A model generated the notes under the pieces. That model did no database searches, was not told where the DNA came from, and saw only the letters and a program-made list of their open reading frames with translations. From contig NC_009436.1 in the NCBI RefSeq assembly GCF_000016325.1, positions 1,922,001 to 1,986,000 on the forward strand: a stretch of DNA of 64,000 bases. The letters run 5' to 3'. A program made the translations under genes and the position numbers. The stretch is from Enterobacter sp. 638. GTDB taxonomy: Bacteria > Pseudomonadota > Gammaproteobacteria > Enterobacterales > Enterobacteriaceae. Positions 35,195-46,410 of this stretch are shown piece after piece (positions within the stretch are counted from its first letter, which is position 1; every line of letters starts with the position of its first letter).

Positions 35195-36091
35195 ATGGTT
35201 CAGCGTATTGCCCTTGCCCCGCAGGGCCCGGAATTTTCACGTTTTGTTATGGGTTACTGGCGTTTGATGGACTGGAATATGTCCCCGCGACAGCTGGTGA
35301 GTTTCATTGAGGAGCATCTCGACCTTGGGATCACCACTGTCGATCATGCTGATATTTATGGCGGTTATCTCTGTGAGGCCGCATTTGGCGAGGCGATGAA
35401 GTTAGCCCCTGCGCTACGTGAACGTATGGAGATTGTCACTAAATGCGGCATCGCCACCACGGCGAATCCTGACCATGCGCTGGGTCATTACATCACTGAT
35501 AGCGATCACATCATTAAAAGTGCCGAGCAGTCTCTGGTGAATCTGGCAACTGACCGCCTTGATCTGCTGCTGATCCACCGCCCGGACCCGCTGATGGATG
35601 CGGATGAAGTTGCCGCTGCGTTCCTCAACCTGCACCAGAGCGGTAAAGTGCGTCACTTTGGCGTATCGAACTTTACCCCTGCGCAATTCTCGCTGCTTCA
35701 GTCCCGTCTGCCGTTTACGCTTGCGACCAACCAGGTTGAAATCTCCCCGGTACACCAGCCGCTGCTGCTCGATGGCACGCTCGATCAACTGCAACAGCTG
35801 CGTATTCGTCCTATGGCATGGTCTTGTCTCGGCGGTGGACGTCTGTTCAATGACGACGCTTTCCAGCCGCTACGTGATGAACTCCAAACCGTTGCACGTG
35901 AACTCAATGCCGAAAGTATCGAGCAAGTCGTGTACGCCTGGATAATACGCTTACCTTCGCAGCCGCTGCCGATTATCGGCTCGGGCAAAATTGAGCGCGT
36001 GCGTTCGGCAATTGCAGCTGAAGAACTGCAGATGACGCGTCAGCAATGGTTCCGAATTCGTAAAGCTGCGCTGGGTTACGACGTCCCTTAA
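35195..36091 (+). CDS. ydhF: Aldo/keto reductase YdhF
   Basis: A 298-residue NADPH-dependent reductase of the aldo/keto family with a TIM-barrel pattern. The catalytic Asp and Tyr lie in VDHADIYGGYLCEAAFGEA, the Lys in MEIVTKCGIA and the His in LLIHRPDPLMD. It equals E. coli YdhF in length. The physiological substrate is not established. It starts at ATG 35195 behind GAGGAAA and is followed by sodC. Confidence 0.93.
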   Translation: MVQRIALAPQGPEFSRFVMGYWRLMDWNMSPRQLVSFIEEHLDLGITTVDHADIYGGYLCEAAFGEAMKLAPALRERMEIVTKCGIATTANPDHALGHYITDSDHIIKSAEQSLVNLATDRLDLLLIHRPDPLMDADEVAAAFLNLHQSGKVRHFGVSNFTPAQFSLLQSRLPFTLATNQVEISPVHQPLLLDGTLDQLQQLRIRPMAWSCLGGGRLFNDDAFQPLRDELQTVARELNAESIEQVVYAWIIRLPSQPLPIIGSGKIERVRSAIAAEELQMTRQQWFRIRKAALGYDVP

Positions 36092-36172
36092 TAACGTTTA
36101 TTGGCGACTTTCCGGTGAAAATGCTGCCCCTGATATAAACTTAAGGGGCAAAAAATAACCCGTGGAGGTCTC

Positions 36173-36691
36173 ATGAAGCATTTTGCTCTGGCAGCGATCG
36201 CGCTGGTTGTGTGTGCAGGCGCGCAGGCAGCCAGCGATAAAGTTGAAATAAATCTCGTCACCTCTCAGGGGATAGGCCAGTCGATCGGGACAGTGAACAT
36301 TACTGAAACCGACAAAGGGCTGGAATTTACCCCCGATCTTAAAGCCCTCCCTCCTGGTGAACATGGTTTTCATGTTCATGCCAAAGGCAGCTGTCAGCCT
36401 GCTCTTAAAGACGGGAAAGCGTCTGCAGCTGAAGCGGCTGGTGGCCATTTAGATCCTCACCAAACCGCTAAACACGAAGGGCCAGAAGGCATGGGTCATA
36501 CCGGCGATCTCCCGGTATTAGTGGTTAATAATGACGGTAAAGCGACAGAGTCTGTTGTTGCGCCGCGGCTGAAAAAACTCGATGACGTGAAAGGCAAAGC
36601 GCTGATGATCCACGTGGGCAGCGATAACATGTCCGATCAGCCTAAACCCTTGGGCGGCGGCGGGGCGCGTTATGCGTGCGGCGTGATTTGA
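36173..36691 (+). CDS. sodC: Periplasmic copper-zinc superoxide dismutase
   Basis: A 172-residue enzyme that removes superoxide in the periplasm. It has a signal peptide (about 1-19, ending GAQA), copper and zinc histidines in [26 protein letters not shown] and MIHVGSDN, and the catalytic Arg near [12 protein letters not shown]. The start ATG has GGAGG upstream. Its last 22 bases overlap the end of ydhK on the other strand. Confidence 0.96.
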   Translation: MKHFALAAIALVVCAGAQAASDKVEINLVTSQGIGQSIGTVNITETDKGLEFTPDLKALPPGEHGFHVHAKGSCQPALKDGKASAAEAAGGHLDPHQTAKHEGPEGMGHTGDLPVLVVNNDGKATESVVAPRLKKLDDVKGKALMIHVGSDNMSDQPKPLGGGGARYACGVI

Positions 36692-38703
36692 TCGGCAATG
36701 GTGCCGGGCGGCGGTGCTTGTTCCAGCTGTGAAAGCGAGCAGTGTAACCGCCAGATAATTGACGCCAGATCGCGCGCTGCCGGCTGATGGTGGTGCGCGA
36801 GAGTCTCGCAAATTCGCTGTAATTCGTTAAGCGTCACCGCCAGCGGACGCTGCTGAACACCGCGTTCACTCATGACATCCCGCAGCAATGCAATGCACAC
36901 ATCACGCACCTGCGAAAGCGGGTCTGAACGCGTTTCCCATGAGCGCAACTGCCACACCACATGTGAGCAATTCAGCAGTACGACGCCCCAGCGCAGTAGC
37001 CAGCGTCGAGATAATTCATCATGACTGCTGTTTAACTGGCTAACGTGATGGTAAACCAATGATTCATATTCATTTTCGCGAAGATGCGGCTTGCGGCTGA
37101 GCTGGTCAACAAAACCCCGTCGTAATTCACGGATATGTCGTCGACTTTTACGCGCATCAGAGCCTGGTCGCAGTACCGCAAACGCCAGCCATGCCAGCCC
37201 AACACCCAGAATTTTCGCCAGATTATCATTCAGAAAATCTGCAAAGTCATAGACTGGCGGGTTCGTCACTGCGATAAATGACCCCATAAAAACGATCAGC
37301 TGTCCCCATAATCCTGCAAATTTCGGCATCTGCAGCTTCAGGAGTTGCATTGTGGTGAGCAGCGGAAACAGGAATAACAGAAACTGCCATAGGTCAGTTA
37401 TCTGCACCATCAAGCCAAATTTCACCACAAAGCTGAAGAGCGAAAGCAACACCAGCGTGCGTAGCAGCAGGGTGAGAGAGTTAAAGGGGGAGGCGGCGAC
37501 GGAGTAAAGCACGCAACTGATCGCCGCCAGCGTCAGTGCAGCGCTACCCGATTCCCACTGGGTGGCGATACTCCAGCTACCCACCAACATAAGCGCGCAG
37601 AAAGTGCGAAAACCGCTCCAGAGTGCCTCAAGATTGTCGGTATGTCTTGTCAGCGAGGGGCTAGCGGGAACGGAAAATTCAGTCACGGGCGTCGCGTCTT
37701 CAAGGGTTTTTATCCAGCGACTGCTGCGTAAATAAAGGCGACAAAAATACTGAAGCCGCGACCAGAAAGCGCGGTGTCGATAATCATACTCATCGACTGG
37801 CGCGAGTGGCGCAATAATGCGTGCCACTGTGTACATATCGGCATTGGGATGAGCCAGCGCCATTAAAACATGTTCAATGATTTGACGCGTATTTTCTGGC
37901 GGATTGGGCCAATTCAACAGCATTCTGCGCAAGCTGGAAATAGCGCTGGTCATTCTGAGCTGCTGGTGGAGCAAATAATTCAGTAACCTGTTCTGACGTC
38001 GGAAGCGGTAGTGACTCCAGAAAGCCTGAATGCGCAGTAGATTCATGGTCAGGATCTGTCCGATCACTTTTTCATGAGCAAGCCGGATGGTGTCGTTGGT
38101 GTCGGGTTGCCAGAGCAAACTCGCGTGTTCGAGCAGCCGCGTGTGCAGGGTTTTTAGCGCGGAGATAAGCGTCGTACCATCAGAGGTGCTCGGCAGAATC
38201 ATCATCATGACGCCGCCACACAGAATACCGATGATGACTTCACACACGCGAGCCTGGGCGATATCCCACAGTTCTGTCGTGTCCAGAATATTGACGACCG
38301 GGAAAGCAATAATGGCCGCCGTGTATCCTGCAAGCTGGAATGCGTAGGCAACATTATTGGTGAAATGCGCGCAGGCCCAGGTACACAGCCCCAGCCAGGC
38401 AGCCATGCTCAGTAAAAAGAGCCAGGGATCGTTAAGCGTATGCCCGGCAATCATCAGTGCCGCCGTGGCACCCAATAAACTGCCCGCCACACGCCCCAGA
38501 CTTTTGCTTATCACGCCGCCTACGGTCGGAAAGCTGACGACCGCCGCAGACGTCATTGCCCAGTAAGGTTCATCAAGATTCAGATAATAGGCAACGGTAA
38601 GCGCAAGACACATGGCGATGCCGTTGCGCAGTGCGTATCGCCACTGCGGGCGCGTGGCGTTGAACCATGGCAAATGACGCCATGAGCGCGCGGCCAGTTT
38701 CAT
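36670..38703 (-). CDS. ydhK: FUSC/AaeB-type inner-membrane efflux protein YdhK
   Basis: A 677-residue protein of the fusaric-acid-resistance/aromatic-acid-exporter family. Two hydrophobic blocks (about residues 25-160 and 370-510) are each followed by cytoplasmic stretches. It matches E. coli Ydh[18 protein letters not shown] segment [20 protein letters not shown] and [20 protein letters not shown]. The start ATG overlaps the ydhJ stop by one base (TAATG). With ydhI and ydhJ it should form an envelope-spanning pump; substrate unknown. Confidence 0.92.
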   Translation of the reverse strand: MKLAARSWRHLPWFNATRPQWRYALRNGIAMCLALTVAYYLNLDEPYWAMTSAAVVSFPTVGGVISKSLGRVAGSLLGATAALMIAGHTLNDPWLFLLSMAAWLGLCTWACAHFTNNVAYAFQLAGYTAAIIAFPVVNILDTTELWDIAQARVCEVIIGILCGGVMMMILPSTSDGTTLISALKTLHTRLLEHASLLWQPDTNDTIRLAHEKVIGQILTMNLLRIQAFWSHYRFRRQNRLLNYLLHQQLRMTSAISSLRRMLLNWPNPPENTRQIIEHVLMALAHPNADMYTVARIIAPLAPVDEYDYRHRAFWSRLQYFCRLYLRSSRWIKTLEDATPVTEFSVPASPSLTRHTDNLEALWSGFRTFCALMLVGSWSIATQWESGSAALTLAAISCVLYSVAASPFNSLTLLLRTLVLLSLFSFVVKFGLMVQITDLWQFLLFLFPLLTTMQLLKLQMPKFAGLWGQLIVFMGSFIAVTNPPVYDFADFLNDNLAKILGVGLAWLAFAVLRPGSDARKSRRHIRELRRGFVDQLSRKPHLRENEYESLVYHHVSQLNSSHDELSRRWLLRWGVVLLNCSHVVWQLRSWETRSDPLSQVRDVCIALLRDVMSERGVQQRPLAVTLNELQRICETLAHHHQPAARDLASIIWRLHCSLSQLEQAPPPGTIADQITPHA

Positions 38704-39563
38704 TAATGCTTCCCGATGGATACGGTACACGTCGTCCCGGACACCAGCGTCACGTCTTTGGGGAGAGCGGTGAATTCAACGCGAACTGGAACGCGCTGGG
38801 CGAGGCGTACCCATGGCACGTTAGGTTTGATATCGGGAACCAAACCCGAATCGGTCTCAACGCTTTGATCGTAGATCGCGCGGCCTACGCTGGCTACGTG
38901 ACCCTGTAACGTCACGGTGCTACTGTATAGCGTGATTTGTGCCGGAGCGCCTTCGCGGATGTGGCGGAGTTTGGTCTCCTCGAAATACCCGATAACGTAA
39001 AACGAGTGGCTGTCCACCAGCGCAAATACCGGTTTGCCCTGCGTTGCATAATCGCCCACACGGGTTGATAGATTCGTTATCCATCCATCGACCGGCGCTT
39101 TGACCACGGTTTGCGTCAGCTGCCATTGGGCTTGCTTCAGCGTCGCTTCAGACACTTGCACACTCGCCTGCATCGCCTTGACGTTAATATTCGCGGTATC
39201 GAGATCTTCAGCGGAGATGTAATTCTGTGAAAGATGACGGCGGCGACTGGCTTCGTTATTGGCTTTAGCCAGATCTGATTGCGCTTTTGTAAGCTGTGCC
39301 TCGGCGTTCAGCACCGCGATATGGAACGGTGTCTCATCAATTCGAAATAAAACGTCACCTTGTTTCACGTACTGATTATCTTTAATGAGAAGCGTGGTGA
39401 TACTGCCGGAAACTTGAGGCGTAATGCTGACCTGCTCGGCACGAATTTTTCCATCGCGCGTCCAGGGTGACTGCATGTAAAAATTCCACAGCCACCAACC
39501 CGCGACGAGTGCCAGCGCAAGAACAAGGAGAGTAGAAAAATATTTTAGCGTTTTCAAAGACAT
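38703..39563 (-). CDS. ydhJ: HlyD/EmrA-type membrane fusion protein YdhJ
   Basis: A 286-residue periplasmic adaptor with one N-terminal membrane span (about 8-27), a split lipoyl motif ([20 protein letters not shown] and [20 protein letters not shown]) and an alpha-hairpin between. It links YdhK to an outer-membrane channel by family analogy. The start is ATG 39561-39563, two bases after the ydhI stop; a GTG three codons earlier is possible. Confidence 0.92.
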   Translation of the reverse strand: MSLKTLKYFSTLLVLALALVAGWWLWNFYMQSPWTRDGKIRAEQVSITPQVSGSITTLLIKDNQYVKQGDVLFRIDETPFHIAVLNAEAQLTKAQSDLAKANNEASRRRHLSQNYISAEDLDTANINVKAMQASVQVSEATLKQAQWQLTQTVVKAPVDGWITNLSTRVGDYATQGKPVFALVDSHSFYVIGYFEETKLRHIREGAPAQITLYSSTVTLQGHVASVGRAIYDQSVETDSGLVPDIKPNVPWVRLAQRVPVRVEFTALPKDVTLVSGTTCTVSIGKH

Positions 39564-39565
39564 AT

Positions 39566-39802
39566 TCACCACGCAATCAGTAAAGCCAGACCCAGAGAGA
39601 CGGAAAGGGCGAAGAGCGAAAGATCCATGAGCATCGGATGCCAGATCTCGCCGGAATACATCCAGTCACGAAGCACTCTGTGCGCGACAAGCCAGATAAG
39701 AAAGCCCAGCATCACCGCTTTAAAAAGGGGAGGGAAATAGACAGAAGCACCAACAATCAGGTCCTGTAGGGGGAATCCCGCAGAGCTAAATGAGAACTTC
39801 AC
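39566..39802 (-). CDS. ydhI: DUF1656 small membrane protein YdhI
   Basis: A 78-residue protein with two hydrophobic segments, [20 protein letters not shown] at the start and a C-terminal span. It matches E. coli YdhI and the AaeX-type small partner of aromatic-acid efflux systems. It is first gene of the ydhI-ydhJ-ydhK operon, divergent from slyA. Confidence 0.9.
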   Translation of the reverse strand: MKFSFSSAGFPLQDLIVGASVYFPPLFKAVMLGFLIWLVAHRVLRDWMYSGEIWHPMLMDLSLFALSVSLGLALLIAW

Positions 39803-39982
39803 AAGCAGAGATCCTTTGCAGTGGAAAGTGGCCTGAGGGACTTAACACGATGAACAGCCTTCATTAAGGTTAAATTATATGTCCAAAGTGGAGGAATGCA
39901 GTATTGCATTTGTTTTGGCAATATAATTGCTGCACACTATTCTAAAATCAGTATAATAACTTAGCAAGCTAATTATAAGGAG

Positions 39983-40423
39983 ATGAAATTGGAATCGCCA
40001 TTAGGTTCTGATCTGGCCAGGTTGGTACGCATCTGGCGTGCTCTGATTGACCATCGCCTGAAACCTCTGGAATTGACGCAGACGCATTGGGTTACGCTGC
40101 ATAACATCCATCAGTTGCCGCCTGAGCAGTCGCAAATTCAACTGGCAAAAGCGATAGGAATTGAACAGCCGTCTCTGGTGCGAACGCTCGATCAACTGGA
40201 GGAGAAGGGGTTAATTTCCCGGCAAACCTGCGCCAGCGATCGTCGTGCCAAACGTATCAAACTGACTGACAAAGCGGCACCTATCATCACCGAGATGGAG
40301 GCCGTCATCAGTAAAACACGTGGGGAAATTCTGTCGGGTATTTCGCCTGCGGAACTGGAACAACTCATCGGAATGATTGCTCGTCTTGAGCAAAACATTA
40401 ACGAGTTGCAAACCCGCGACTAA
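39983..40423 (+). CDS. slyA: MarR-family regulator SlyA
   Basis: A 146-residue winged-helix regulator that counteracts H-NS silencing and, in Salmonella, works with PhoP. It begins [20 protein letters not shown] and has the recognition segment [20 protein letters not shown]. The start ATG is directly behind AAGGAG. It matches E. coli SlyA closely. Its last 26 bases overlap the end of a convergent diguanylate cyclase gene. Confidence 0.96.
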   Translation: MKLESPLGSDLARLVRIWRALIDHRLKPLELTQTHWVTLHNIHQLPPEQSQIQLAKAIGIEQPSLVRTLDQLEEKGLISRQTCASDRRAKRIKLTDKAAPIITEMEAVISKTRGEILSGISPAELEQLIGMIARLEQNINELQTRD

Positions 40424-41819
40424 CGTCATGAAAAGCCTTGCCTCGCAAGGCTTTATTTTCCTGATATACCACCACTCGATTTCGACCCGTCTCTTTTGCC
40501 TCATACATCGCCTTATCCGCACGCTCTACACACTCCTCAGCGGTAACCGGTAACGTGGTTGCGGTGTAAATGCCCATACTGATGGTGACCGATTCCGGCA
40601 GCATTCCTTCCGTTGTGATCCGATCAAAGCTGCTTAAGCTGAGGCGAATACGCTCTGCCACGAGCCTGGCGGCCTCGGAATGTGTGTTACTCAGCAACAA
40701 CACAAACTCTTCTCCCCCAATGCGTGCGGTAATATCTTGCGGACGTACTGAGTCCATCAACAAATTGGCGACGAACTGCAGCACTTTATCGCCTTGCAGA
40801 TGGCCATAGTTGTCGTTAATCCGTTTGAAATAGTCGAGATCGCACACAATAACGGAAACCGGATGACTGTCCGTTATCTTACCGAGCGCCTGATTCAGGC
40901 TCTCGTAAAAGTAACTGCGATTGTAGAGTCGCGTTAGCGCATCTCGAATTGAATTCTGATAAGACTGCTGGTATTTGATGTGGGAATTTCGATAAAGACT
41001 GAAGACATCATGCAGTAGGGTTAAAATGATCAGCAATGACGCGGTGGTTTCAAACAAACGCGCGCTATACCAGACGGAACCCCCAATGAAATCGGCGGGC
41101 AATAAGGTGATTAATATAATCACGTAGCAAGTACATAAGAACGTCCCACTTGCCCAGAATAGATTGCGCAATCGGGTAATGATTAACAGCGTCGTGAGCG
41201 CAATAAGCCATAATATAATCAACGCCCCATTAATTATCTGCTTCCATAACGCCGTGAATTGTCGAGTCGTATTGTTGATAAGATCGAGCGGGAACAGCTC
41301 GCTATGACCTGAATAAAACCATGCCACGGTCACCATCGTCAGCGTAAAAACCAATAATCCAGCAAAGATCAGGTGACGCATCAGGCGTGTTAGAGGGGAG
41401 TGGCGGAAAATAAACAGCACGCCGGCAAGCGTAAACAAAACGGCCATCATGACGTTGCGCATCATGAAGAAAATCATCGCACCGCTGTAATTGACGTGAG
41501 GCATGCCGGGTTGCATCAGCCAGACGGGAAAACACGTGAGTGTAGCGAGTAACAGGACAGTTGAGCCTGTAAAGGCGAACGCGATCGCGAGATGATAAAT
41601 GCGCTTTTTGTCACACCAATATTTCATCACCATAAAACAGGCAATGAATAAATGAAAAACCGCCAGGAAACTGGTTAATAGCGGAAAGAGTAACGGCGAG
41701 AAGGCGGGGGCGAAGTTCAGCAGTTTTATGGCAAGAAAGTGTAATGCCACAAAGAAAAACAAACAGAAAAAGGTAAAGGCAACATATCTGTTTCTCAGTC
41801 GTGGACTTATCGTAATCAT
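40398..41819 (-). CDS. Membrane-bound diguanylate cyclase (GGDEF)
   Basis: Makes cyclic di-GMP from two GTP. The 473-residue protein has an N-terminal sensor region of about eight membrane spans (to about residue 275) and a C-terminal GGDEF domain (about 290-450). The active site is GGEEF in [12 protein letters not shown], and an RxxD inhibitory site (RPQD) lies five residues before it, so the enzyme should be active and product-inhibited. The last 20 or so residues are encoded by the slyA terminator. E. coli has no gene here. The input signal is unknown. Confidence 0.88.
   Translation of the reverse strand: MITISPRLRNRYVAFTFFCLFFFVALHFLAIKLLNFAPAFSPLLFPLLTSFLAVFHLFIACFMVMKYWCDKKRIYHLAIAFAFTGSTVLLLATLTCFPVWLMQPGMPHVNYSGAMIFFMMRNVMMAVLFTLAGVLFIFRHSPLTRLMRHLIFAGLLVFTLTMVTVAWFYSGHSELFPLDLINNTTRQFTALWKQIINGALIILWLIALTTLLIITRLRNLFWASGTFLCTCYVIILITLLPADFIGGSVWYSARLFETTASLLIILTLLHDVFSLYRNSHIKYQQSYQNSIRDALTRLYNRSYFYESLNQALGKITDSHPVSVIVCDLDYFKRINDNYGHLQGDKVLQFVANLLMDSVRPQDITARIGGEEFVLLLSNTHSEAARLVAERIRLSLSSFDRITTEGMLPESVTISMGIYTATTLPVTAEECVERADKAMYEAKETGRNRVVVYQENKALRGKAFHDVSRGFATR
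40432..40460 (+). terminator. slyA terminator
   Basis: A 10-bp stem (AAAGCCTTGC / GCAAGGCTTT) with a three-base loop, then ATTTTC, nine bases past the slyA stop. It lies inside the diguanylate cyclase frame. Confidence 0.75.
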
Positions 41820-41984
41820 AGGTGTTTCTTAAGTGTGAGAAATCAGTTTAATGCAGAAAGAGTAAAAAAAGAGAGTATCGATTTTCGACGGAATTACTTT
41901 GCGCTGGGACAATATAAAAGGAGGTGCGTAAATTAAACATTTTGCATGCTTAATATTATGTAACGAATGAATAATAGATATTAG

Positions 41985-42010
41985 AGAATGTGGTCCGAAG
42001 ACCACATTCT
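41985..42010 (-). terminator. slyB terminator with TTCG loop
   Basis: A perfect 11-bp stem (AGAATGTGGTC / GACCACATTCT) whose minus-strand loop is TTCG, a very stable tetraloop. The tail CTAATATC is only moderately T-rich. Confidence 0.65.
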
Positions 42011-42017
42011 GATGATA

Positions 42018-42485
42018 TTAGCGTGGAGAAACAGTCACCTGGCCGCCATTGCTTGCCAGCACGACACGCTGGCCGTTGGCAAACTGAGTTTTGCCTTGTT
42101 TCTGAACCACCATAATGGTGTTGCCGTCATCTTTACGGATTTCCAGCTCAACACCCTGCGTTTTGTTCATTGAGCCTTGAACGCCCTGGCCTGCGACGCC
42201 ACCCGCAACAGCACCCGCAGCGGTTGCCAGTGAACGTCCGGTACCGCCACCCACGGTGTTACCCAGGAATCCACCCAGCACTGCACCACCGATTGCGCCA
42301 ATAACGTTATTGTCATCGCCACCCTGAATCTGAACCGGGCGAACGTTTACAACAGTACCGTAAGTCACGTTTTGAACTTGTTTAGCTTCAGAAGCGGTGT
42401 AAACGTCGCCAGAAAGCGAGTCATTGTTTACACAACCTGCAAGAGTTAATCCAATCAGCGAAACGCCCAGTACACGTAAAATCAT
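42018..42485 (-). CDS. slyB: Outer-membrane lipoprotein SlyB
   Basis: A 155-residue lipoprotein of the glycine-zipper 2TM family. Signal and lipobox end LTLAGC at Cys18; the glycine-zipper segment runs near 60-100 (NVIGAIGGAVLGGFLGNTVG). It equals E. coli SlyB in length. SlyB is a PhoP-regulon protein that protects the outer membrane under stress. The start is ATG 42483-42485 with GGAGATT upstream, preferred over a frame 13 codons longer. A PhoP box lies 123 bases upstream. Confidence 0.95.
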   Translation of the reverse strand: MILRVLGVSLIGLTLAGCVNNDSLSGDVYTASEAKQVQNVTYGTVVNVRPVQIQGGDDNNVIGAIGGAVLGGFLGNTVGGGTGRSLATAAGAVAGGVAGQGVQGSMNKTQGVELEIRKDDGNTIMVVQKQGKTQFANGQRVVLASNGGQVTVSPR

Positions 42486-42589
42486 TTGAATCTCCTGTTC
42501 ACCCAAAACGCTCAAATTGAGCATCCGTTATGGCTAAATTATATGGCATTGGGAGCCATAGATCATATCTTTGCACTAACAATAGGAAA

Positions 42590-42624
42590 ATTGTACTTGA
42601 ATTTGACTTAACGAGACATAAACG
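42590..42624 (-). promoter_or_regulatory. PhoP box and -10 element of slyB
   Basis: On the minus strand CGTTTA (42619-42624), a five-base spacer and CGTTAA (42608-42613) form a direct repeat close to the PhoP consensus (T/G)GTTTA-n5-(T/G)GTTTA. TACAAT (42590-42595) follows 12 bases later, the spacing of PhoP-activated promoters such as mgtA. Confidence 0.72.
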
Positions 42625-42739
42625 AAGCGCGGCCGCTGCTCTGCCTCTGACATTGTTAAAAAATATTAACCCGTCGTAGAAATGCCCATCTGTTTATGGT
42701 GGAGTGAGGCAATTAGCCCACGCAATTTAAGGAAAGCGC

Positions 42740-43864
42740 ATGAAATCGGGTCGCTATATAGGCGTTATGTCGGGCACGAGCCTGGACGGTGTCGATGTTG
42801 TCCTTGCCGCAATTGATGAAAATATGGTGGCGCAGCAGGCCAGCCTGACCTGGCCGATTCCCGTTGCGTTAAAAGAAGCGATTCTGAGCATTTGCCAGGG
42901 GCAACAACTCACGCTTTCGCAACTGGGGCAGTTGGACGTCAAGCTCGGGGCACTGTTTGGCGAAGCGGTGCTTGCGCTCATGCATCAGGAAAATCTGCAT
43001 CCTCAGGATATCGTAGCGATTGGGTGCCATGGACAAACCGTGTGGCATGAGCCGACGGGGGATGCGCCGCATTCGCTGCAAATTGGCGACAATAATCAGA
43101 TCGTGGCGAAAACCGGTGTGACCGTTGTTGGGGATTTCCGCCGCCGTGATATTGCGCTGGGTGGGCAGGGCGCGCCGTTGGTTCCTGCTTTTCATGAGGC
43201 GTTGCTGGCACACCCGGTTGAACGCCGTATGGTGTTGAATATTGGCGGGATTGCTAATTTATCCATGCTCATTCCGGGCCAACCGGTGCGCGGTTACGAT
43301 ACGGGCCCCGGGAATATGTTAATGGATGCCTGGATTTGGCGTCAGCGCCGTATGGCTTACGATAAAGACGCACAATGGGCGCGTGAAGGGAAAGTCATTA
43401 TCCCGCTGCTGCAAACGTTTTTAAGCGATCCCTATTTTGCGGCCCCTGCGCCAAAAAGCACCGGGCGTGAGTATTTCAATTACGGCTGGCTCGAGCGTCA
43501 GCTGGCACAATTCCCCGGCCTTGCCGCGCAGGATGTTCAGGCCACGCTGGTTGAACTCACGGCAGTATCGATTTCTGAACAGGTGCTGTTGAGCGGTGGC
43601 TGTGAACGACTGCTTGTCTGTGGCGGCGGAAGCCGAAATCCGCTGGTCATGGCGCGCCTCGCCGGGCTATTGCCAGGGACTGAAGTCACCACGACTGATG
43701 AAGCCGGTATCAGCGGGGATGACATGGAAGCGCTGGCGTTTGCCTGGCTTGCCTGGCGCACGGTCGCTGGGCTGCAGGGCAATTTACCGTCCGTGACGGG
43801 CGCACGTGAAGCCAGCGTATTGGGAGCCATTTATCCGGCAAATCCTCGTCATAATCAGAGTTAA
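42740..43864 (+). CDS. anmK: Anhydro-N-acetylmuramic acid kinase
   Basis: Opens the anhydro ring and phosphorylates anhydro-N-acetylmuramate from recycled murein to MurNAc-6-phosphate. The 374-residue protein has the phosphate-binding motif [25 protein letters not shown] and [14 protein letters not shown], and matches E. coli AnmK. It starts at ATG 42740 behind AAGGAAA, divergent from slyB. Confidence 0.95.
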   Translation: MKSGRYIGVMSGTSLDGVDVVLAAIDENMVAQQASLTWPIPVALKEAILSICQGQQLTLSQLGQLDVKLGALFGEAVLALMHQENLHPQDIVAIGCHGQTVWHEPTGDAPHSLQIGDNNQIVAKTGVTVVGDFRRRDIALGGQGAPLVPAFHEALLAHPVERRMVLNIGGIANLSMLIPGQPVRGYDTGPGNMLMDAWIWRQRRMAYDKDAQWAREGKVIIPLLQTFLSDPYFAAPAPKSTGREYFNYGWLERQLAQFPGLAAQDVQATLVELTAVSISEQVLLSGGCERLLVCGGGSRNPLVMARLAGLLPGTEVTTTDEAGISGDDMEALAFAWLAWRTVAGLQGNLPSVTGAREASVLGAIYPANPRHNQS

Positions 43865-43910
43865 CTTAATTTCAGCACGCACAGTTGGCGGTAAAATAGA
43901 GAGGAATACA

Positions 43911-43930
43911 GGAGGGTGAATTCGCCCTCC
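43911..43930 (+). repeat. Hairpin between anmK and mliC
   Basis: A near-perfect inverted repeat (GGAGGG / CCCTCC, centre TGAATTCG) 47 bases after the anmK stop. It lacks a T-run, so a terminator role is doubtful; it may shape the mliC leader. Confidence 0.4.
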
Positions 43931-43960
43931 ATAGACCTGGATAGTCTTCGGAACCCGCCC

Positions 43961-44284
43961 ATGAAAAAACTGCTCGTTGCTTTTGCCCCTCTTTTACTGG
44001 CCAGTTGTAGCTACTACAACCAGTTTGTCGAACGTATGCACACCGATTCCCTGGAATACCGCTGCGACGAAAAACCGTTGACCGTCAAGCTGAACAATAC
44101 GCGCCAGGAAGCCAATTTTGTATACGACAATACGTTGCTGAACTTAAAGCAAGGCATGTCAGCGTCTGGCACGCGTTACACCGATGGAATCTATGTGTTC
44201 TGGTCTAAAGGCGACAGCGCGACAGTCTACAAACGTGACCGCGTAGTACTGAACAACTGCGAGCTTCAAAATCCGAAGCGTTGA
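43961..44284 (+). CDS. mliC: C-type lysozyme inhibitor lipoprotein MliC
   Basis: A 107-residue outer-membrane lipoprotein that blocks C-type lysozyme. The lipobox ends LLASC at Cys16; [32 protein letters not shown] and the Cys pair of the mature domain match E. coli MliC. The start is ATG 43961, giving a proper lipoprotein signal; an upstream in-frame GTG is not used. The ribosome site is weak. Confidence 0.93.
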   Translation: MKKLLVAFAPLLLASCSYYNQFVERMHTDSLEYRCDEKPLTVKLNNTRQEANFVYDNTLLNLKQGMSASGTRYTDGIYVFWSKGDSATVYKRDRVVLNNCELQNPKR

Positions 44285-44341
44285 GATTTTTCCAGGGGCG
44301 GCGCACAATAGCGCCACCTAATTCTCATTTCAGCTAACGCC

Positions 44342-44998
44342 ATGTCCGATAACGATGAATTGCAGCAAATTGCGCATTTGCGCCGTGAGTACACTAAAGG
44401 CGGTCTCCGTCGTCAGGATCTTCCCGCTGAGCCTTTGGACCTGTTTGAGCGCTGGCTGAAACAAGCCTGCGAAGCCAAACTGGCCGATCCTACGGCCATG
44501 GTGGTGGCAACGGTTGATGAAAACAGTCAACCGTATCAGCGCATCGTCCTGCTTAAACATTACGACGAAAAAGGGCTGGTGTTTTACACCAATCTCGGTA
44601 GCCGTAAAGCGCATCATCTTGAGAATAATCCTCGTATCAGCCTGCTGTTTCCGTGGCATATGCTTGAGCGTCAAGTCATGGTGACGGGCAAAGCGGAACG
44701 ACTCTCTACGCTGGAAGTGCTGAAGTATTTCCACAGTCGTCCGCGCGACAGCCAAATTGGTGCCTGGGTGTCAAAACAGTCGAGCCGCATTTCTGCGCGT
44801 GGCGTGCTGGAGAGCAAATTCCTTGAGCTGAAGCAGAAGTTTCAGCAGGGCGAAGTCCCTTTGCCGAGCTTCTGGGGCGGGTTCCGTGTTTCTGTCGAGC
44901 AGATGGAGTTCTGGCAGGGCGGTGAACATCGTCTTCATGACCGCTTTTTATACCAGCGCGACAACGCCGCGTGGAAAATCGACCGTCTGGCCCCGTAA
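44342..44998 (+). CDS. pdxH: Pyridoxine/pyridoxamine 5'-phosphate oxidase
   Basis: An FMN enzyme that oxidises pyridoxine or pyridoxamine phosphate to pyridoxal phosphate. The 218-residue protein matches E. coli Pdx[41 protein letters not shown] and [20 protein letters not shown]. It is followed by tyrS and pdxY, the conserved B6-linked cluster. Confidence 0.96.
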
Positions 44999-45017
44999 TC
45001 CCCGAAATTTGTTGTGT

Positions 45018-45052
45018 TAAGCGCTGGCGCTACAGGTGTCAGCGCTTTATTC
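45018..45052 (+). terminator. Hairpin between pdxH and tyrS
   Basis: An 8-bp outer stem (AAGCGCTG / CAGCGCTT) followed by TATTCTAT, about 20 bases after pdxH. It may partly end pdxH transcription before tyrS. Confidence 0.55.
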
Positions 45053-45123
45053 TATGTACCTTTCGCACCAGGCGAAAAGTCGTGTACCGACAGAGGTGCA
45101 GTCGTTTATACATGGAGAATTTG

Positions 45124-46398
45124 ATGGCAAGCAGTAACTTGATTAAACAATTGCAAGAGCGGGGCCTCGTGGCTCAGGTGACGGACGAAGAAGCGTTAGC
45201 AGAGCGACTGGCGCAAGGCCCGATCGCGCTCTATTGCGGCTTCGATCCCACCGCTGACAGCTTGCATTTGGGGCATCTTGTTCCATTGTTATGCCTGAAA
45301 CGCTTCCAGGAGATGGGCCATAAGCCTATTGCACTGGTCGGTGGCGCAACCGGTCTGATTGGTGACCCGAGCTTTAAAGCCGCCGAGCGTAAACTGAATA
45401 CGGAAGACACCGTACAGGAGTGGGTGGACAAGATTCGCAAGCAGGTTGCGCCGTTCCTCGACTTCGATTGCGGTGAAAACTCAGCGATTGCCGCGAATAA
45501 CTATGACTGGTTTGGCAACATGAACGTGCTGACCTTCCTGCGTGACATCGGCAAGCACTTCTCCGTCAATCAGATGATCAACAAAGAAGCGGTCAAACAG
45601 CGTCTGAACCGCGACGATCAGGGCATCTCCTTTACCGAATTCTCTTACAACCTGTTGCAGGGTTATGACTTTGCCTGTCTGAATGAGCTGCATGGCGTTG
45701 CGCTGCAGATCGGCGGCTCCGATCAGTGGGGTAACATCACCTCTGGTATTGACTTGACCCGTCGTTTACATCAGAACCAGGTGTTCGGCCTGACCGTTCC
45801 GCTGATTACCAAAGCGGATGGCACGAAATTTGGTAAAACTGAAGGCGGCGCGGTATGGCTTGATCCTAAAAAGACCAGCCCGTACAAATTCTACCAGTTC
45901 TGGATTAACACCGCAGATGCGGACGTGTATCGCTTCCTGAAATTCTTCACCTTCATGGACATTGAAGAGATTAATGCGCTTGAAGAAGAAGATAAAAACA
46001 GCGGTAAAGCCCCACGTGCACAGTATGTGCTGGCCGATCTGGTCACCCGCCTGGTTCACTGTGAAGACGGTCTGGCAGCAGCAAAACGCATCACTGCAAG
46101 CCTGTTTAACGGAACTCTGAGCGATCTGAGCGAAGCGGATTTTGAACAGTTGGCGCAAGATGGCGTGCCAATGGTTGAGATGGAAAAGGGCGCGGATCTG
46201 ATGCAGGCGCTGGTGGATTCCGAGCTGCAACCGTCGCGCGGACAGGCGCGTAAAACTATTGCCTCTAATGCCATCACCATTAATGGCGAGAAGCAGGCAG
46301 ACCCGGAATACACGTTCGTCGATGGCGACCGCCTGTATGGTCGTTACACGCTGCTGCGTCGCGGCAAGAAAAATTACTGCCTGATTTGCTGGAAGTAA
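45124..46398 (+). CDS. tyrS: Tyrosyl-tRNA synthetase
   Basis: Charges tRNA-Tyr. The 424-residue class I synthetase has the HIGH-type motif SLHLGHLVP, the KMSKS-type KFGKT in [16 protein letters not shown], and a C-terminal S4 domain ([17 protein letters not shown]). It matches E. coli TyrS throughout. The start ATG 45124 has GGAG upstream; the open frame back into pdxH is not coding. Confidence 0.97.
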
Positions 46399-46410
46399 TT
46401 GTCAGGATAT

